Made by a program: the position numbers and the translations under genes
Notes under the pieces: model-generated
What the model was told of the DNA's origin: nothing
The model's input: the letters and a program-made list of their open reading frames with translations, nothing else
The model's database searches: none
Assembly (NCBI GenBank): GCA_014058105.1
Contig: JACGCM010001655.1
Span: 3,162,001-3,226,000 of the forward strand
Reading direction: 5' to 3'
DNA: 64,000 bases
Source of the DNA: Kingdonia uniflora
Taxonomy: Eukaryota > Streptophyta > Magnoliopsida > Ranunculales > Circaeasteraceae
In this document: one piece after another, positions 10,058 to 22,436 of the stretch
Layout of the letters: every line of letters starts with the position of its first letter
Position numbering within the stretch: position 1 is the stretch's first letter

Positions 10058-12252
10058 CTGCAATAAGCATGCAATTTTCAGATTAAATCTTTAAAACATT
10101 TCAGACTATATCATTAAATCATCACAGAAGCATATAAAATTAGGGGAAAAATAAAGTAATTGTAATCTCTAGCAAAAGGGAAAAAATGCCTCATGTTTAG
10201 CATAGTTTTGGACTTCATGTAGTAAGATTTAACATTTCAAGAGATAAAATTATATCTATTTAGTGGTTAATTTAATACACTAATTCTAAGATCAATCTTT
10301 GAAGTATGGAACAAAATGACACGCTCAACAATTGTTTCTATAGTTTCATTAGGAGCAACCCGGGAAGTCATGAGTATAGAAGTTAGCATGTTCTACATGG
10401 AGATCATACTCATCTTAAACAACATTAGTCCACTTTCTTCAAAAGCATGAAATATGTAATTCTTGCATCTTGGTAGTCAATATCGTTAAATTCTTGCCAG
10501 TACTCACATACTTCAATAAGAAGATCATAAGCATGAGTAAATCTAACTTATCTTCATCATCCCACATTCTTATAAGATCCAGGAAAAAAAAAGAATTTTA
10601 CCCTGGGATTCAAATCATTACACTGATGCAAAGCATTAGTAATAGGAGGCTATAATATATTGATCAAATAATTAAAATACTGACGTATAAATTTATACGA
10701 CTTAGAAGAACCCCACATCATCAAAACAATCGCATGTGAAACATACTGAGTATATCGATAAACTATGAAGGATGACTATACATATGACAATAAAATAAAA
10801 TCATCTATTTATGAATGTTGTTGATGAAATGTGATTTTGTCAAGTAAATAATATAAGCTACCTGAATTATAGTTGTCATGAACAATCTAAAAATGACGAA
10901 TGCGAGGGAGAACCACTATTTTCGACAAAAAATGATGAGAATAAGGTGAATATGTAGAGAAACACAATTTATATGAAGAGTGGGACATGAAACTACAATA
11001 TACAGTAAGGGCGTTTGGAGTAGATGTACCATATATGGGTTAAGCATTGTAGTAATCGGTGTGACCACATAGTAAATGCAATTGCGCATAGTATTTTCGA
11101 AATCATAAATGATTCATTTAGTAAATACAATTGCTCACAGTCTCAAATTGGTACAAAGCTATCATTTTGTTTTGTAGACTGGTTAAAGAGAAAAATACAT
11201 CAATTCATGGATGAAAATGGTAGAGGAACAAACATTATAAATTTTAATAACAGTGGGATAAAATATCCTAAAGAGAGAAACGGAAAACAAAAACCTTGTA
11301 CCTTTATAGTTGTAACACCCATCCACCATTTGGACGTCCATAGTAGTATACTAAACCGATTACTTTTCGGGAAAGACTTAGTCAAAATTGTATATGCTAA
11401 ACTTTTCTTTGATCACGACTGAAGTATTTGTTAAAGCCTTCACACATGGAGAATTTTTAGCAGAACATTAGATACGAATTCTTTAAAGTATGTTGTTTGC
11501 CATAACTATTTTATTCTTATCGGAGTAGATGAGGTCGAGTTCCAAAATTCAGATGTTTGTCTACCATCATCGATCAATGTGTAATAGCTAAATGAAAAAA
11601 TGGTTTAAATCATAAAGAATAAATATGCAATCTCTGGAAAATCAAGGTATGCACTATTTAAGTTGTAAAATTCAAGCATTGTAGATTATCTTTAATTCAA
11701 AAAAATATCTTCCTAATATATAACCAAAAGCTCTGTAGAGATGCAGAAAGATACAGATTTGTGTCCCTAATTTTCTAAAATAAAAGCACAATCTTAAATC
11801 ACCCTAGAATATCATATAATTGTCTATATTTTGAAACAGTAGCTAGCAATCCTCATATTTTACTGCGAGAGACAATCAAAAGGTCATTGAGTGGATTAAA
11901 ATAAGGGTCATCTCAATCGACAACGGACAATTTGAGACTCTAGGCACTCAAACTTATTTTTTATACCGATAAAATACTTAAATGTGTTCATGACATAATT
12001 CCCAGAAACAAAGTATTTTTTAATTTTTCTGCTAGGTTCTTGAGTTGGAAAAAAAATACTATAAAGTTAATTGTTTTTACAATTTATTTGATGACCCCAG
12101 TGCCAGTTTTTGCCATGGAAAATGATGTTAGCATACATTTAGGAAACTTTGAACTGGATTTTCCCTTGAATGCCTTTTTCTATGATTTTAGTTTTACCAA
12201 TCACAAATTTAAACGTTTAGAAAAGGAAAAATCATATTAAAAATAGTAGGAT

Positions 12253-12257
12253 GTCTT
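12253..12257. repeat. Target-site duplication of element A, left copy (gtctt)
   Basis: gtctt directly precedes the left LTR. The right partner at 34806-34810 is gcctt, one transition apart. This supports a single insertion spanning both LTRs. Confidence 0.6.
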
Positions 12258-12940
12258 TGTAATAGCCTAATTCTGAGATACAAACTTAGCCTTTACACAA
12301 AATGTATTTATAGCGTTCAAGAATAATAGACAATAATCAACAAGACTGTTTAGTGTGGAAAATCTTTGAATAGGTTAAAAACCATGACCTCTCCTGAGAA
12401 TTTTGAGAAAGTGGTGATCTTATTGAGATTGATAGTCGATTACAATGAACGATTTTAGAATATAGGATGATAGAGTAGGAACTTTTCTATAGTGATTTTT
12501 CCGTCCCTCATTTGCAGTCCTCCAGGTCCTTTTATAAGTTCTCAAATATGACCGTTTGATGACCATAAAGTTCTTTAATGATGGACGTTATGAAGTGAGT
12601 GTGAGATATTCTTTGACCAGGTTGTGTAACATTCTGACTTTTACTGTTGTTCAATGGCTCTATTGCTGACGGTGTGCTTCGTGCAGGTCAAACCGTTGGT
12701 ACAGAGGTCAAAATTGACGTCTTGAACTGAGTAGAGTTGGTTGCGTCTTTGGTCATACTTCCTGTATGCTGATAAGATTGAGGACAAAGTCTGAGTCTGA
12801 GATACGAAATAAACTATTGCAAGGCGGCTCTCAACCAATAGCATGAGGACTGTCCGGGGTGCGCTGTTTGTTGGGGTCAAAAGTTCGTCTATAGTTCGAA
12901 GATGAAGCATGATCTCGAGATGCGAAACAAGCCACGAGAA
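12258..12940 (-). repeat. 3' LTR of element A (left copy)
   Basis: It aligns along its length with 34088-34805, with roughly one difference per eight to ten bases by eye and a gap of about 45 bp near 12860. The outer end is intact (tgtaatagcc). The inner end reads gccacgagaa where the other copy has gccactaca, so the exact inner border is unclear and no polypurine tract remains. A TATA box on the minus strand (tataaaagg) is complementary to ccttttata near 12530-12540; the right copy has lost it. Confidence 0.85.
12530..12540 (-). promoter_or_regulatory. TATA box in left LTR of element A
   Basis: The minus strand reads TTATAAAAGG here. The matching place in the right LTR (near 34360) reads CCATAGAAGG, so the upstream LTR promoter has decayed. 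Confidence 0.5.
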
Positions 12941-13214
12941 TGATTGTAGGTGAGTAGTGGCTATTGAGAAGTGTCAATAAATGTTACAGTTATATTAGGG
13001 TTTCATTTCAAATGTTAGTTCATGAATCTCATTTGGTGTCTGTTGGGTTTCCTAGAACTAGTGATTGAAGTCAAATATTGGTGCATGGGGAATTTATTTG
13101 ATATTGGGAATTTGTAGAGTCTGCTTTGAATGCCGATCTGTGTAGAAAAAGTACTCGGAGTTGAGTTGTGAGGAACAAACCCTTCGTCTCTGTTTTCTGC
13201 CTCAGTGGTTATTG

Positions 13215-13478
13215 ATGGTGACGACTAGGACTCAAGCCTGAGAGTCTAGGATCTGGAGAAAGATGGATAAATTGCATATCAGGTATTTTGGTTATCAACC
13301 ACTGCATCTGCCTACTCCAATTCCTATGTCTCCCACTTTTTATCGTATGTCTTATGAAGAATTGATGGAGGAAGAGGACTATTACTACCAAATGGTACAT
13401 TTTTATTACATGGTGACATCGGAGGCTGAACGTTGTAAAGGGTCTTTGTCTGCTGGCAGAGGAGGCTGTTACAACTGA
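13215..13478 (+). pseudogene. Antisense-gene first exon, copy 1a, of element A
   Basis: From ATG at 13215 the frame gives MVTTRTQA, one TGA, ESRIWRKMDKLHIRYFGYQP, then PTPIPMSPTFYRMSYEELME, YYYQMVHFYYMVTSE, and a stop at 13478. It runs opposite to the element's gag-pol and starts about 275 bp from the 3' LTR. It is closely similar to the minus-strand frame at 50397-50699 (RYFG.Q.L.LPTPIP, PTF..M(S/T)YEE, YMVTSE), and more remotely to the B1 exons. The upstream non-coding DNA is also alike (ttcatgaat, ttccctagaa, attgggaattt). Function unknown. Confidence 0.6.
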
Positions 13479-14406
13479 AGATGAAATGACAGGTGTTTGG
13501 CTGAGAGAGTCTTGACGATATCCTGCTAATGAGTGGGTCTTGTTGAAGAAATAAGGCCTTCTTTACGTCTCTAGTATTAGGGGAGGTGATGAGGATGCCG
13601 AGGATCATTTTCTTCCATAAACCATAGTTCTTTGGCCATGAAGAAGATCTTTCATCTGTGAAAATACCATTCTCTCTATCTCTAGCATATGGGGAGGTAA
13701 GGAGGATGTAGAGGATCATTTTCTTCTATGGACCATAGTTCCTTGGCTAAGAAGAAGATCTTTCATATGTGAAAATGGTCTTCTGATTTCCTTACGTCTT
13801 GAAGCATGGGATCAAAGTTTGGGGTCTGCTACGTCTGTAAACTGTTTGTCCCAAGAAAAAGGTTTCGAGCTGATACTTGATGTAAATTGAAGTAATCTGT
13901 AAAGTCTCTGTTGTAAAGTATTTTGTAATAGTAATTTTTAAACTGAATGATATATAGATTTTTCTGTTATGATGATACTGTGTCTTCGAGTTCCGTTATT
14001 TTTCCTTTTTGCTTGTACCATAGGAGTAGAGAGAAATAGATGTTTATGGGTGTGAATGGAAAAATGGTATTGGGAGTTGAGGTAAAATTTATAGTAGGTT
14101 GAGTTGGTGCGAACTGGATGTCTCATATTTATGCGAACTATGTGACAGGGTTAAGATAAAATGGTGTGTGAGACTGTTTGGCTAGGTGTCGTCATGGCTA
14201 TTGCCATGTACACGTCTGAGGGGATATTTTGTGCTATGGAAGAAATGAGTTGTCACGATATTCTACATATATATTCTGATGTTCGCATAAATATTTTATG
14301 AGGAGAATCTGTGGGGTGATTTGTTCTGTGGAGATCTTCCTTTGTCTATAAGTAGGGCTTCCTTGTTGTTGTTACTGGTATTGTTATGGAGTGGTTGCGT
14401 TTGAGC

Positions 14407-14535
14407 ATGGTGAGGACTCGCTCTCAGCGTACGCAACAGGCGGTGGATGGCAGGTTTCACATCAAGGTTGCTGAACTTCGTGAATGTTATTTTTGTTACT
14501 TGGCGTATGATGCTGTGCTTCCGAATGGCCATTGA
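14407..14535 (+). pseudogene. Antisense-gene first exon, copy 1b, of element A
   Basis: ATG at 14407 opens MVRTRSQRTQQAVDGRFHIK, VAELRECYFCYLAYDAVLPN, with a stop at 14535 (42 codons). The MV-x-TR-(S/T)-Q start matches copy 1a 1.2 kb upstream (MVTTRTQ) and the E copy (MVVTRRQ). The body is shorter and more diverged. It is a candidate duplicated first exon, like the pairs in B1 and E. Confidence 0.4.
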
Positions 14536-15413
14536 ATCTGGTTGGTTTAGATGATGAGGGCAGGCGTTTCGAGCATGATCATTTCGTTTGGTGCAGCATA
14601 TGTTGCAAATCTCTATTGAATCTCCGTGTGTGAGAGCTGACTTTGCGACAGCTCGCGTGCGATAAGATCGTGGAAGAGGATGCAAGGGCGGCGAATAGGG
14701 AGTAAATTATGTGCGGGCAACCGAACCATCGGAGTTACTTTAGATGCAGCTGGGGAGCTCGGCGAGTTTGAAGTCATGAGACTTTGTTGAGAGTAATATG
14801 TTTTGTGGTAGTATTCTGTGGTTAAGTTTTGAATAAATTTAATATGAGAGATCGAGAGAGAATAACGTATGTGGTATTTCAATTTGATTGAATAAAGTAT
14901 TCTTTTATATTTGCTGTGGACAAATATTATGTATGACAGCTGTAGGATTTTAACAACTGTATGAATATCTTTGAATTTTGAAATTTGAGATATTTTAGGA
15001 ATGGATGTACAATCTTGGAAGAGTATAAGTAAGATGATTGGCTATTTTTGGTACTGGGCTGAGAAAAGGTATAGGATTGGTAATGGTAGATAACAGAGAT
15101 AAACGTGATGGGGGCAACCGTTATCAAAGAAGTTATGATGATGTTGTGAAATGAAAATACGTACCTGTAGCAACAGTGGGGATGACCGACATGTGTCAGA
15201 TGGTGCTGTAATTTCAAAAACTGAGGAAGAGTATAAAAACTCGTCTCTCACTCCCTCATAAAATTGTCAACAGTTTCAGAGATAGAAAAAAGTGGTACGC
15301 ATATCACTGTCAAGGAGAGGAGGCATTTGAGTGCTGATTGCGATTAGAGAAAAAAATCTTCATCGAGTGATAGGAGGTTATCAGAGAGACAACAGGAGCG
15401 CTCATTTTCAAAG

Positions 15414-15418
15414 AGACG
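15414..15418. repeat. Target-site duplication of element C (agacg), left
   Basis: agacg precedes the TGATAAGAGG start of the left LTR and recurs exactly after the end of the right LTR (22437-22441). This fixes the borders of the nested element. Confidence 0.9.
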
Positions 15419-16638
15419 TGATAAGAGGTTTTTAAGGCCTCTAGCAATATACCCGCTCAAAGTACAGTTGTCGAATTGTAGCATGGATTAGTGGGATCGA
15501 ATCAACAAGGAGGTTTGGGAAAAAAATACTTTTTAGGCCGAATAACAATTTTATACGAGATAAATCTAAGAAGAATAAATAAAAATTAATTATAAAACTT
15601 AATGAGGGAGAAAGCTAAGGTTTGGACATGGCCTCTACCTTTCAAATCACTAATTGAAATATAATTAGATCCTAATATCTTCACCCATCATATGTTCGTG
15701 CTAAGACACATACGATATTATAAAATAAACCACCAAATCTATGGTCAAACATTTAGTGGTTATACTTTTAAGGGATGGTGAAGAGTGTCTTAGAGAATTA
15801 TCAACTCAACCATGGCTAGGCTTGAGTAAGTTCTCTAGTGTTTTATCTTGTTTAGATCTCTAAATCAAGTCTACGGTTAGTAGCACTTGTTTGTATCCAA
15901 AGTTATCGTACACCAAATCGAAGCTATGGTCAAGCCTTCGATATGATGTACTAACTTATCAATTATAAAATACTAAGAGAAAGCTAATTAGAACCTAATT
16001 ATTATCAACTATTACTCATCCAAGACGAGGCCTCATCCTAGCCTTAGCTAGGAGATTAGCCGCTCATCTCGGACTTCGCCGCATTAACAACTAATTATTT
16101 ACAAAAGAAAATTAAAGGGAGAGAAGATAATTAAATAAAACTAAGACTTTATTTCTTCTAAACTTGCTCTAATATGAGATGATCAATTACAAAGGGGGGA
16201 GGGTTCCTTTTATTGGAAAATGAACCCAAATTTAGAAACTATACATTAAATTGTAAAAAATATTTTCGCAATAATATCTTCTAATTTTACAACTAATTAC
16301 CTAAGATTCTTGCATATAATTTCTTTAAGTGATGTAGAGATCATTCTTCATGGAAACTCTTGTATAATTTCCTTAAGTGATGTAGTGATGTAGAGATCAT
16401 TCTCCAAGAATATTTATGTATATATTTCTTCAATCTTGAGACTAAATATATTGTGTCTTTGACTTTTTGTGCTATGAACTGCTGGAGACATTTTTACTTG
16501 ACTTTAAAGCTTGGTTTTAAAATTCTATCTCCAATAGCTACAATCATACAAATGCACATAAGTATCCAAAGTTAAATATAATGGACAAATAAAATATATG
16601 TTCAGGTTATTAAAAATGTCATAATTACGCGCTCATCA
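15419..16638 (-). repeat. 3' LTR of element C (left copy, 1220 bp)
   Basis: It begins TGATAAGAGG and ends gcgctcatca on the + strand. The inner edge adjoins the polypurine tract complement at 16639. Confidence 0.92.
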
Positions 16639-16653
16639 AATACCCCCAAACTT
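16639..16653 (-). promoter_or_regulatory. Polypurine tract of element C
   Basis: On the minus strand aagtttgggggtatt lies directly before the LTR. The same tract occurs beside the 3' LTR of element D (52947-52961). Confidence 0.85.
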
Positions 16654-18024
16654 GTATTTTGCTCGTCCCGAGTAAAATAAAATAATTGCCACTTTCGCAG
16701 GGAGCGCGATTGCATTTAGCATATGCAATAAGCCGTTAAACCTCCAAGTTTAGCCTGGTAGATGAGTGTTGTCTCATGAGGGTTTGCAGTGACTATACCC
16801 AAAAAAGTCAATAATGACATTTTAAACAATTCTGGATTATACATGACTCATTTTCTTTGAACTTATTCTTACTTAGTTATGAAAAAATTATATCGATGGA
16901 GAAATCTTTAAACTTGTTATTCTCCCAAGTATACCAAAGAATATTTTAAGCTTATCCGAAAATAGAGGTACTACCTCAAGATTAGAAAGAGATTCAAAAA
17001 TTTTGATTTAGCTATATTTGAGTATACAGTAAAAATAGTTTTATCGCCTAATACGTTGTCTAGAATAATTTACTCATTTTTTTGGTTGTCTAGTTCTTAC
17101 TGAAATAAATTCAATGGTTAGTTTAACAAGTTCCTTAGTCAATTCGTGTTCTTAAAATTTTACTTTTTTATTTCTTTTGCAAACCTTTTCTTTTGAGTAC
17201 TTTGTTTCTTAGTGAAACCTCTGTAACAAGGAGTTTTCAGTCGACAATCCCTGCCAATTGGCTAAGGTTGCCGGGGTGTAGTGCCCCATCATGACCTATA
17301 CTCAGGATTCTCACAAGTAATATTTTCTTATGCTCCTTTCACATAGTTCATGGCCAAACTCGAGATTAGTGATCATTTTTCCTCTTTCAGTTCTTAATCA
17401 TGCGAGTAGCCTTGCGGCGTTAAAGTTTTCAGAGCACATTTGGCTTATTATTATTATTTTCTTAGGAATGAACTTATTCTTAGGCAGTTGTCTCCCTTGT
17501 TGAAAACTATTTCTAACATAAATGCTAAATTTTCCTTATACTGAGCAAAAATCTATTGAAGGTATTAATTTCATAACTACAGTGAAGTGCACATTTTAAA
17601 AATATGTCAAGTTAACTTGAATTAGTCGTTAATAAACAGATAGTATATCTAGCTTAAGATATTCCAAAATATTATAGTGTATACTTGGTACAATTTCAAA
17701 ATTTAGGCTTTTCCATAATATTTATGTCAAGGTAAAATCAGTTTAAGTGTTTGGAAATTCGTCAAAAATATATCATAAATTTTCAAAGTGCTATTATTTT
17801 ACTTTTCTTCAAAAAACATTTAATGAAATAGTTTTCTATCCCTAAGCTTAAATCAAGCATTGCCCTCAATGTTTGAGAACAAAAAAATAAATGAAATAGA
17901 AAAACTAAGATTTTTCACCTGAATGTGTCATGGGTTGCCTCCCAAGAAGCCCTATGTTTTACCATCTTCAGCTAGACGAATGTACCCCCAAACTTAAAAT
18001 TTTAAATATGATTGGAAGGGTACA
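16654..18024 (-). other. 3' untranslated region of element C, shared with element D
   Basis: This non-coding stretch is similar to 52962-54320 almost throughout, with shared words such as ttagcctgg, gtgactataccca, caagtaatattttctt and cttaggcagttgtctccctt. No open frame is conserved between the copies. The resemblance stops abruptly near 18025 (ggaagggta), where D enters integrase and C enters unrelated DNA. Confidence 0.75.
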
Positions 18025-19380
18025 AAGTTGAAAAAGTGATGTACTATCCTCGTTACAAATTCTCTTTCAAAAACCAGATAACACATGAATGGTGATCCTC
18101 AATATTAGCCCCTAATCGGGCAGATATATTCTGCAAAAATAGGAAATAGTTTAAAACTAATTCTCTAAGAAAAATATTTTTTAAAAAAACTTTGCCTATT
18201 ATGTGATGATTCCAAGTTGAAAATTTTAGACAAATAAAGAAAAACCATTTTCCCCAAGATAAAGTAAACACAAACCCAGGGAACATATTTTCTTTTAGAA
18301 TTTTCAATACAATCATATGATTACTATGTGTTGTAGTAAATAAGAAGATTGGTATACAAGTATTCGTCCCAAATAATGTACTCGATTCAAAACTCGATTT
18401 TCTTGGAAAGATATTTTCTTTAAATTTTTTCAAAACCCCCATGTTATCGTTAATATTCTAAAAAATGTGATAGGTGGTTATGACAAAGCAGGTCCGTGAT
18501 GTATCCCTAAAATTATAATTTTTCAAAAAAATATTTTCTTTTAGTAGAAGAAAAACTATATAACATATTTGTGGATGTGGGGATCGGGGAACAATTGACT
18601 CTAACAAGCATTTAAAATTTATGTGCCTAAAATTATAACTTATCTCAAGGGATTCATCTTGACCATTGACGTGGATAATCATTAGCTTAGGGACATGGCC
18701 AAGTTGAAATACGTTTTCAGATGCTAATGATTGTACCATTTTATGAATCTCAGGATCATTCGAGTCCTCAAAATAATTTTAACTTTCATCAACAGAAATG
18801 TAACAAGAGTTATCTTCGTACAAGTCCTTAAAATTGTTTATGGTCATGGTACCCCCAAGGCTCAGGCGATGGCAGTATGGATTCGAGAAAGATAGATAAA
18901 GTATTTGATACTAGTTGGGATAAAGATGGAGCTCGTATTATCTCATGGATCGATGTTGAATTCACACTTCTAGGATATTTGCCATCATCCTTATCATCTG
19001 AGAAATTGTATAAGAATTTGGAAAAATACTTACTTTCTGTCATGATATCATTTGTGAATTGGTGGGGCTTTACCGGTGAATGGATGGATAATGACATCGG
19101 TAGTTGAATGTTGAGGGCAGAATTAGGAGGTGATTGAGAAAGAATTTTATTGAACATGTTAACCGCTTCTTTAAAATCTTCTTATGACATAGGATCATCA
19201 ACCTTAAAATGTTTATCTTCTAAATCTGTCTTGTAATATGGTATCCATTCACCCTTCGGGGAAAACATTCCATGATTACGCTGAATTTATCATTTTCTAA
19301 ATCACAAGGAGATTTAACTTCAGATTGTTCTTCTTCATTGCTTAGAAGTTTTTCGTACTCTATTTCACTCCACGTGGTTG
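18025..19380 (-). CDS. Region of unknown ORFs replacing pol in element C
   Basis: Three long minus-strand frames follow one another: 19157-18828 (110 codons; extendable upstream past one TAA through EWIPYYKTDLEDKHF), 18739-18458 and 18442-18053. The last two carry recurring blocks: LKKFKENIFPRKSSF, LKILKENMFPGFVF, KVFLKNIFLRELVL and LLKENIFLKNYNF, corresponding to DNA repeats about 110-125 bp apart (agatattttcttt-like, near 18170, 18280, 18405, 18520). They resemble no gag, pol or env I know. They may be captured host DNA or a non-autonomous element's own protein; both are guesses. Confidence 0.35.
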
Positions 19381-19740
19381 ACAACTGAGTTATTCGAGTC
19401 TATAACCTAGAGATAGATTGGGTCGTAGAAGTTTGATTCACCAATGTCTGTTATTAGAATTTTATCATTTGTTACGGAAATTGTAACGCTTGTTTTTGGT
19501 TTTCCATTGATTGTGGCATGAAGATGGTTTGAGTGGAGTGGGTGGGAATTGTTTAGATGACTGAAAGGATTGCTGAGACTGTATATAAGAATGAGGTTGG
19601 AAATGTTCCACGTATTGAGAATTTTGGTGATCCCATGATTAAAAATAATTTTAGGGATATTGTGGGATGTCAAAATATGAGTCACATGAATTTTAATGTT
19701 CTTGCATGTACAATATTTTACAATTAAATTAACACCCAAT
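19381..19740 (-). pseudogene. gag C-terminal remnant of element C
   Basis: The DNA matches the gag end of element D around 58430-58700: gatagattggg(t/a)cgta, ttcaccaa(t/a)gtctgtt, ggttttccattgattgt and gatgactgaaaggattgc are nearly shared. The protein frame is no longer maintained; the visible frame (19739-19407) is shifted relative to D's glutamine-rich gag tail. This anchors element C to the D family. Confidence 0.6.
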
Positions 19741-21175
19741 GCAAAAACAAGTCAATCAAGCCTAAAACTCTAACACTTCATCATATTTTTAGAAGAAATA
19801 ATTAGGCATCCCCTATATTGTTCTATGTAAAAAAATGGATAGGATGGCTGAAAGCTTTGGTTCCTATACTCCCCTGGATCACTGTACTAGTACTAGCTTA
19901 GAGTAGATGTTCAGTACACACGCACGGGCGAGTTGCTTTATCGTACGCCATCACTCAGAACGGTGATGTCTCAAGCCTACAACTAGTATTTCGCGGTGCA
20001 AGACTGGGGCTGTACCCTGTGAACCTGTGTTTGTATCCCGGTCCAGTACACCTATCCGTTAGGTGATGAAATCCCGTGGGAATCTTGCTACTCTTTTTTA
20101 TTATTAGTTATTTTCAGGCCTGAGACGTTTAATTTTTGTGTGAAATAAATTTCTTTGTATCCCTAATGGGTGGTCCCACTTGTTAGAGATCTTTTTGGGT
20201 GATAAAATGCCGCAAGTCTCTAGCAGTTTTTACCTTTACTAATGTTGGAATGAAAATAAATTTTAAGCACAGTAATAAGTCAATCTAAACACAACAAAAC
20301 TTTTATTAGAACAACGTGTATTTGTACAGTCCACACGACTTTATGTTCCTAGTGTCAGGGCGGAGCGAATATGAACCCCTTTCTAGATGTCAAGTTTATA
20401 GAGGTACCAACCTGCGGGAATTGTTTCCCGGCGAAGCTGTGGCCGCCCCTTCTCTTAGGGGGCGAAAAAAGGAAGTGGCCCTTCACTTAAGGGGCATAAG
20501 AAGGATTAGATAAAAGCTTGCCAATGTACTTTGTAAATTCCTCACAATCTCTGAGTGCCAAATTTGTGACTATCCTAAAAAACATGAGAAAAAAGATTAG
20601 TGAACTTGCGACAACGATATTTATCCAATTTCTATGTTTATTATAGTCTATAATATCCTAATTTTCAAATGCGCATATATTTTAGCTTGGTTGAGAGAGA
20701 GCATTAAATAATATTAATTTGGAAAGATAATTCAAAATGGAAAAATATTCAAGAAGGAAGTTTTCGAGAATTTAGCTTCCTTACCGCTCAAAACAAGTGA
20801 TTAATGAATAGCAACGTCCTTTAATGAGACTATTTTTTCCGTTGTTTCAAAATGCTACAACTCTTAAACGACAAAATAGAAAAATATCACCTATAGCAAT
20901 TTGGAAAGGATTTTGAATTATTTGAAACTTTTGTAAAAACATATTTCCCAATGGCGAAGTATAGATGATCAGAAACCATAAAACATTCAGGAACACACTT
21001 TTCGTTGAAAGCTGAGTATGCTTCTCCAAAAATTAATATCTCCAGAACCGCTTATCAGAAAAAGTTGAGACTAATTTATTCGGAAAGAGATCACAATAAA
21101 AATGAAAGGAAAAATGGGAAAAAAATAAAAAATAAAAAAATTCCGTATTTAAAAGAACTTGTTTTCACCATTGCC
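19741..21175 (-). other. 5' leader of element C
   Basis: Non-coding and similar to 59930-61340 of element D (for example ctttggttcctatac, cctatccgttaggtgatgaa, tccctaatgggtggtcccac). Small + frames here are spurious. It holds the untranslated leader between primer site and gag. Confidence 0.75.
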
Positions 21176-21195
21176 TCCCTGACAATGATGCCATT
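21176..21195 (-). promoter_or_regulatory. Primer-binding-site remnant of element C
   Basis: On the minus strand the bases after the LTR read aaatggcatcattgtcaggg. Element D has the better-preserved form at the same place (ggcgccgttgccaggg). The differences are transitions at CpG positions, so the site is decayed. Confidence 0.65.
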
Positions 21196-22436
21196 TGATA
21201 AAAGGTTTTTAGGGCATCTAGCAAAATATCTGCTTAAAGTACGGTTGTCAAATTATAGTATGGATTAGTGGGATCGAATCCACAAGGAGATTTGGGAAAA
21301 AAATACTTTCTAGGCTGAATAACAATTTTTTGCGAGATAAATCTAAGAAGAATAAATAAAAACTAATTATAAAACTTAATGAGGGAGAGAGTTATGGTTC
21401 AGACTTGGCCTCTACCTTTCAAAGCACTAATCAAAATATAACTAGATCCTAATATCTCCACCCATCATATGTTCGTGTTAAGACACATACGATATTTTAA
21501 AATAAACCACTAAATCTATGGTCAAGCATTTTGTGGTAATGCTTTTAAGAGATGGTGAAGAGTGTCTTAGATAATTATCAATTTAACCATGGCTAGGCTT
21601 GAGTGAGTTCTCTAGTGTTTTCTCTTGTTTAGATCTCCAAATCAAGTCTAAGGTTAGTAGCACTTGTTTGTATCGAAAGTTATCGTACACCAAATCGAAG
21701 CTATGGTCAAGCCTTCGATATGATGTATTAACTTATCAATTATAAAGTACTAAGAGAAAACTAATTAGAACCCGATTATTATCAACTATTGCTCATCTAA
21801 GAATAGGCCTCATCCCAGCCTTAGCTAGGAGATTAGCCGCCATCTCGAACTTCGTCGCATTAATAACTAATTATTTACCAAAGAAAATAAAAGAGAGAGA
21901 AGACAATTAAATTAAACTATGACTTTATTTCTTCTAAACTTGCTCTAATATGAGATGACCAATTATAATAGGGGAGAGTTCCTTTTATAGGAAAAGAAGC
22001 CCAAATTTAGAAACTATACATTAAATTGTAAGGAATATTTTTACAATAATATCTTCTAAATTTACAACCAATCACCTAAGATTCTTGCATATAATTTCCT
22101 TAAGTGATGTAGAGATCATTATTCCTGGAAACTCATGCATATATCTTCAATATGAAATATCTTTAGGGATCTTGGATGCAATATATTTTTTGATCTTATT
22201 CTCCAAAAATATTTGTGTATATATTTATTTAATCTTGTGACCAAATATAGTGTCTTTGACTTTTTGTGCTATGAACTGCTGGAGACACTTTTACTTGACT
22301 TTAAAGCTTGGTTTCAAAATTCCATCTCCAATAGCTGCAATAAAACAAACGTACATAAGTACCCAAAATTAAATATAATGGAAGAATAAAATACATGTTC
22401 AGGTATATTAAAAATGTCATAATTACGCGCTCATCA
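21196..22436 (-). repeat. 5' LTR of element C (right copy, 1241 bp)
   Basis: It begins TGATAAAAGG and ends gcgctcatca, followed by the target duplication agacg. A minus-strand TATA box (cctataaaagg) lies near 21983-21995; the left copy has ccaataaaagg instead. Confidence 0.92.

Larger units (their letters stand above)
8828..12257. other. Unassigned AT-rich DNA, left flank of element A, possible intron-rich host sequence
   Basis: There is no recognisable gene or transposon. The stretch is AT-rich, with short frames only. Minus-strand pieces look exon-like: one at 9791-10057, and weaker ones near 10700 (YVSHAIVLMMWGSSKSYKF after ...atactcag) and near 10610 (TNALHQCNDLNPR before gtaaaa). The + frame at 11024-11422 (132 codons) resembles nothing I know. 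This DNA was once continuous with 34806 onward, because element A sits between them with a near-identical 5-bp duplication. Confidence 0.5.
12941..15413. other. Element A interior between 3' LTR and nested element C
   Basis: This holds the two first-exon copies of the antisense gene (13215-13478 and 14407-14535). Between them, 13540-13780 carries a direct repeat: ggaggtgatgaggatgccgagg and ggaggtaaggaggatgtagagg, each followed by atcattttctt, a ccatagttc block and a gaagaagatctttcat block, about 120 bp apart. The rest is non-coding. Confidence 0.55.
15419..22436 (-). mobile_element. Element C: Athila-related LTR element without pol, nested in element A
   Basis: Two LTRs (15419-16638 and 21196-22436), a primer-site remnant beside the right LTR and a polypurine tract beside the left LTR show minus-strand orientation. 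The interior's ends match element D: 16639-18025 resembles 52947-54320, and 19390-21195 resembles the gag C-terminus and leader of D (58440-58620, 59930-61368). Protease, RT and integrase are absent; in their place is 18025-19380 of unknown origin. It therefore looks like a non-autonomous derivative depending on an Athila-type partner. LTRs differ at about one base in nine to ten by eye. Confidence 0.85.

Noticed and set aside
11024..11422. 132-codon + ORF as a possible host gene
   Set aside because: No recognisable motif, no codon-use support, and AT-rich surroundings; kept only as a note in the flank description.
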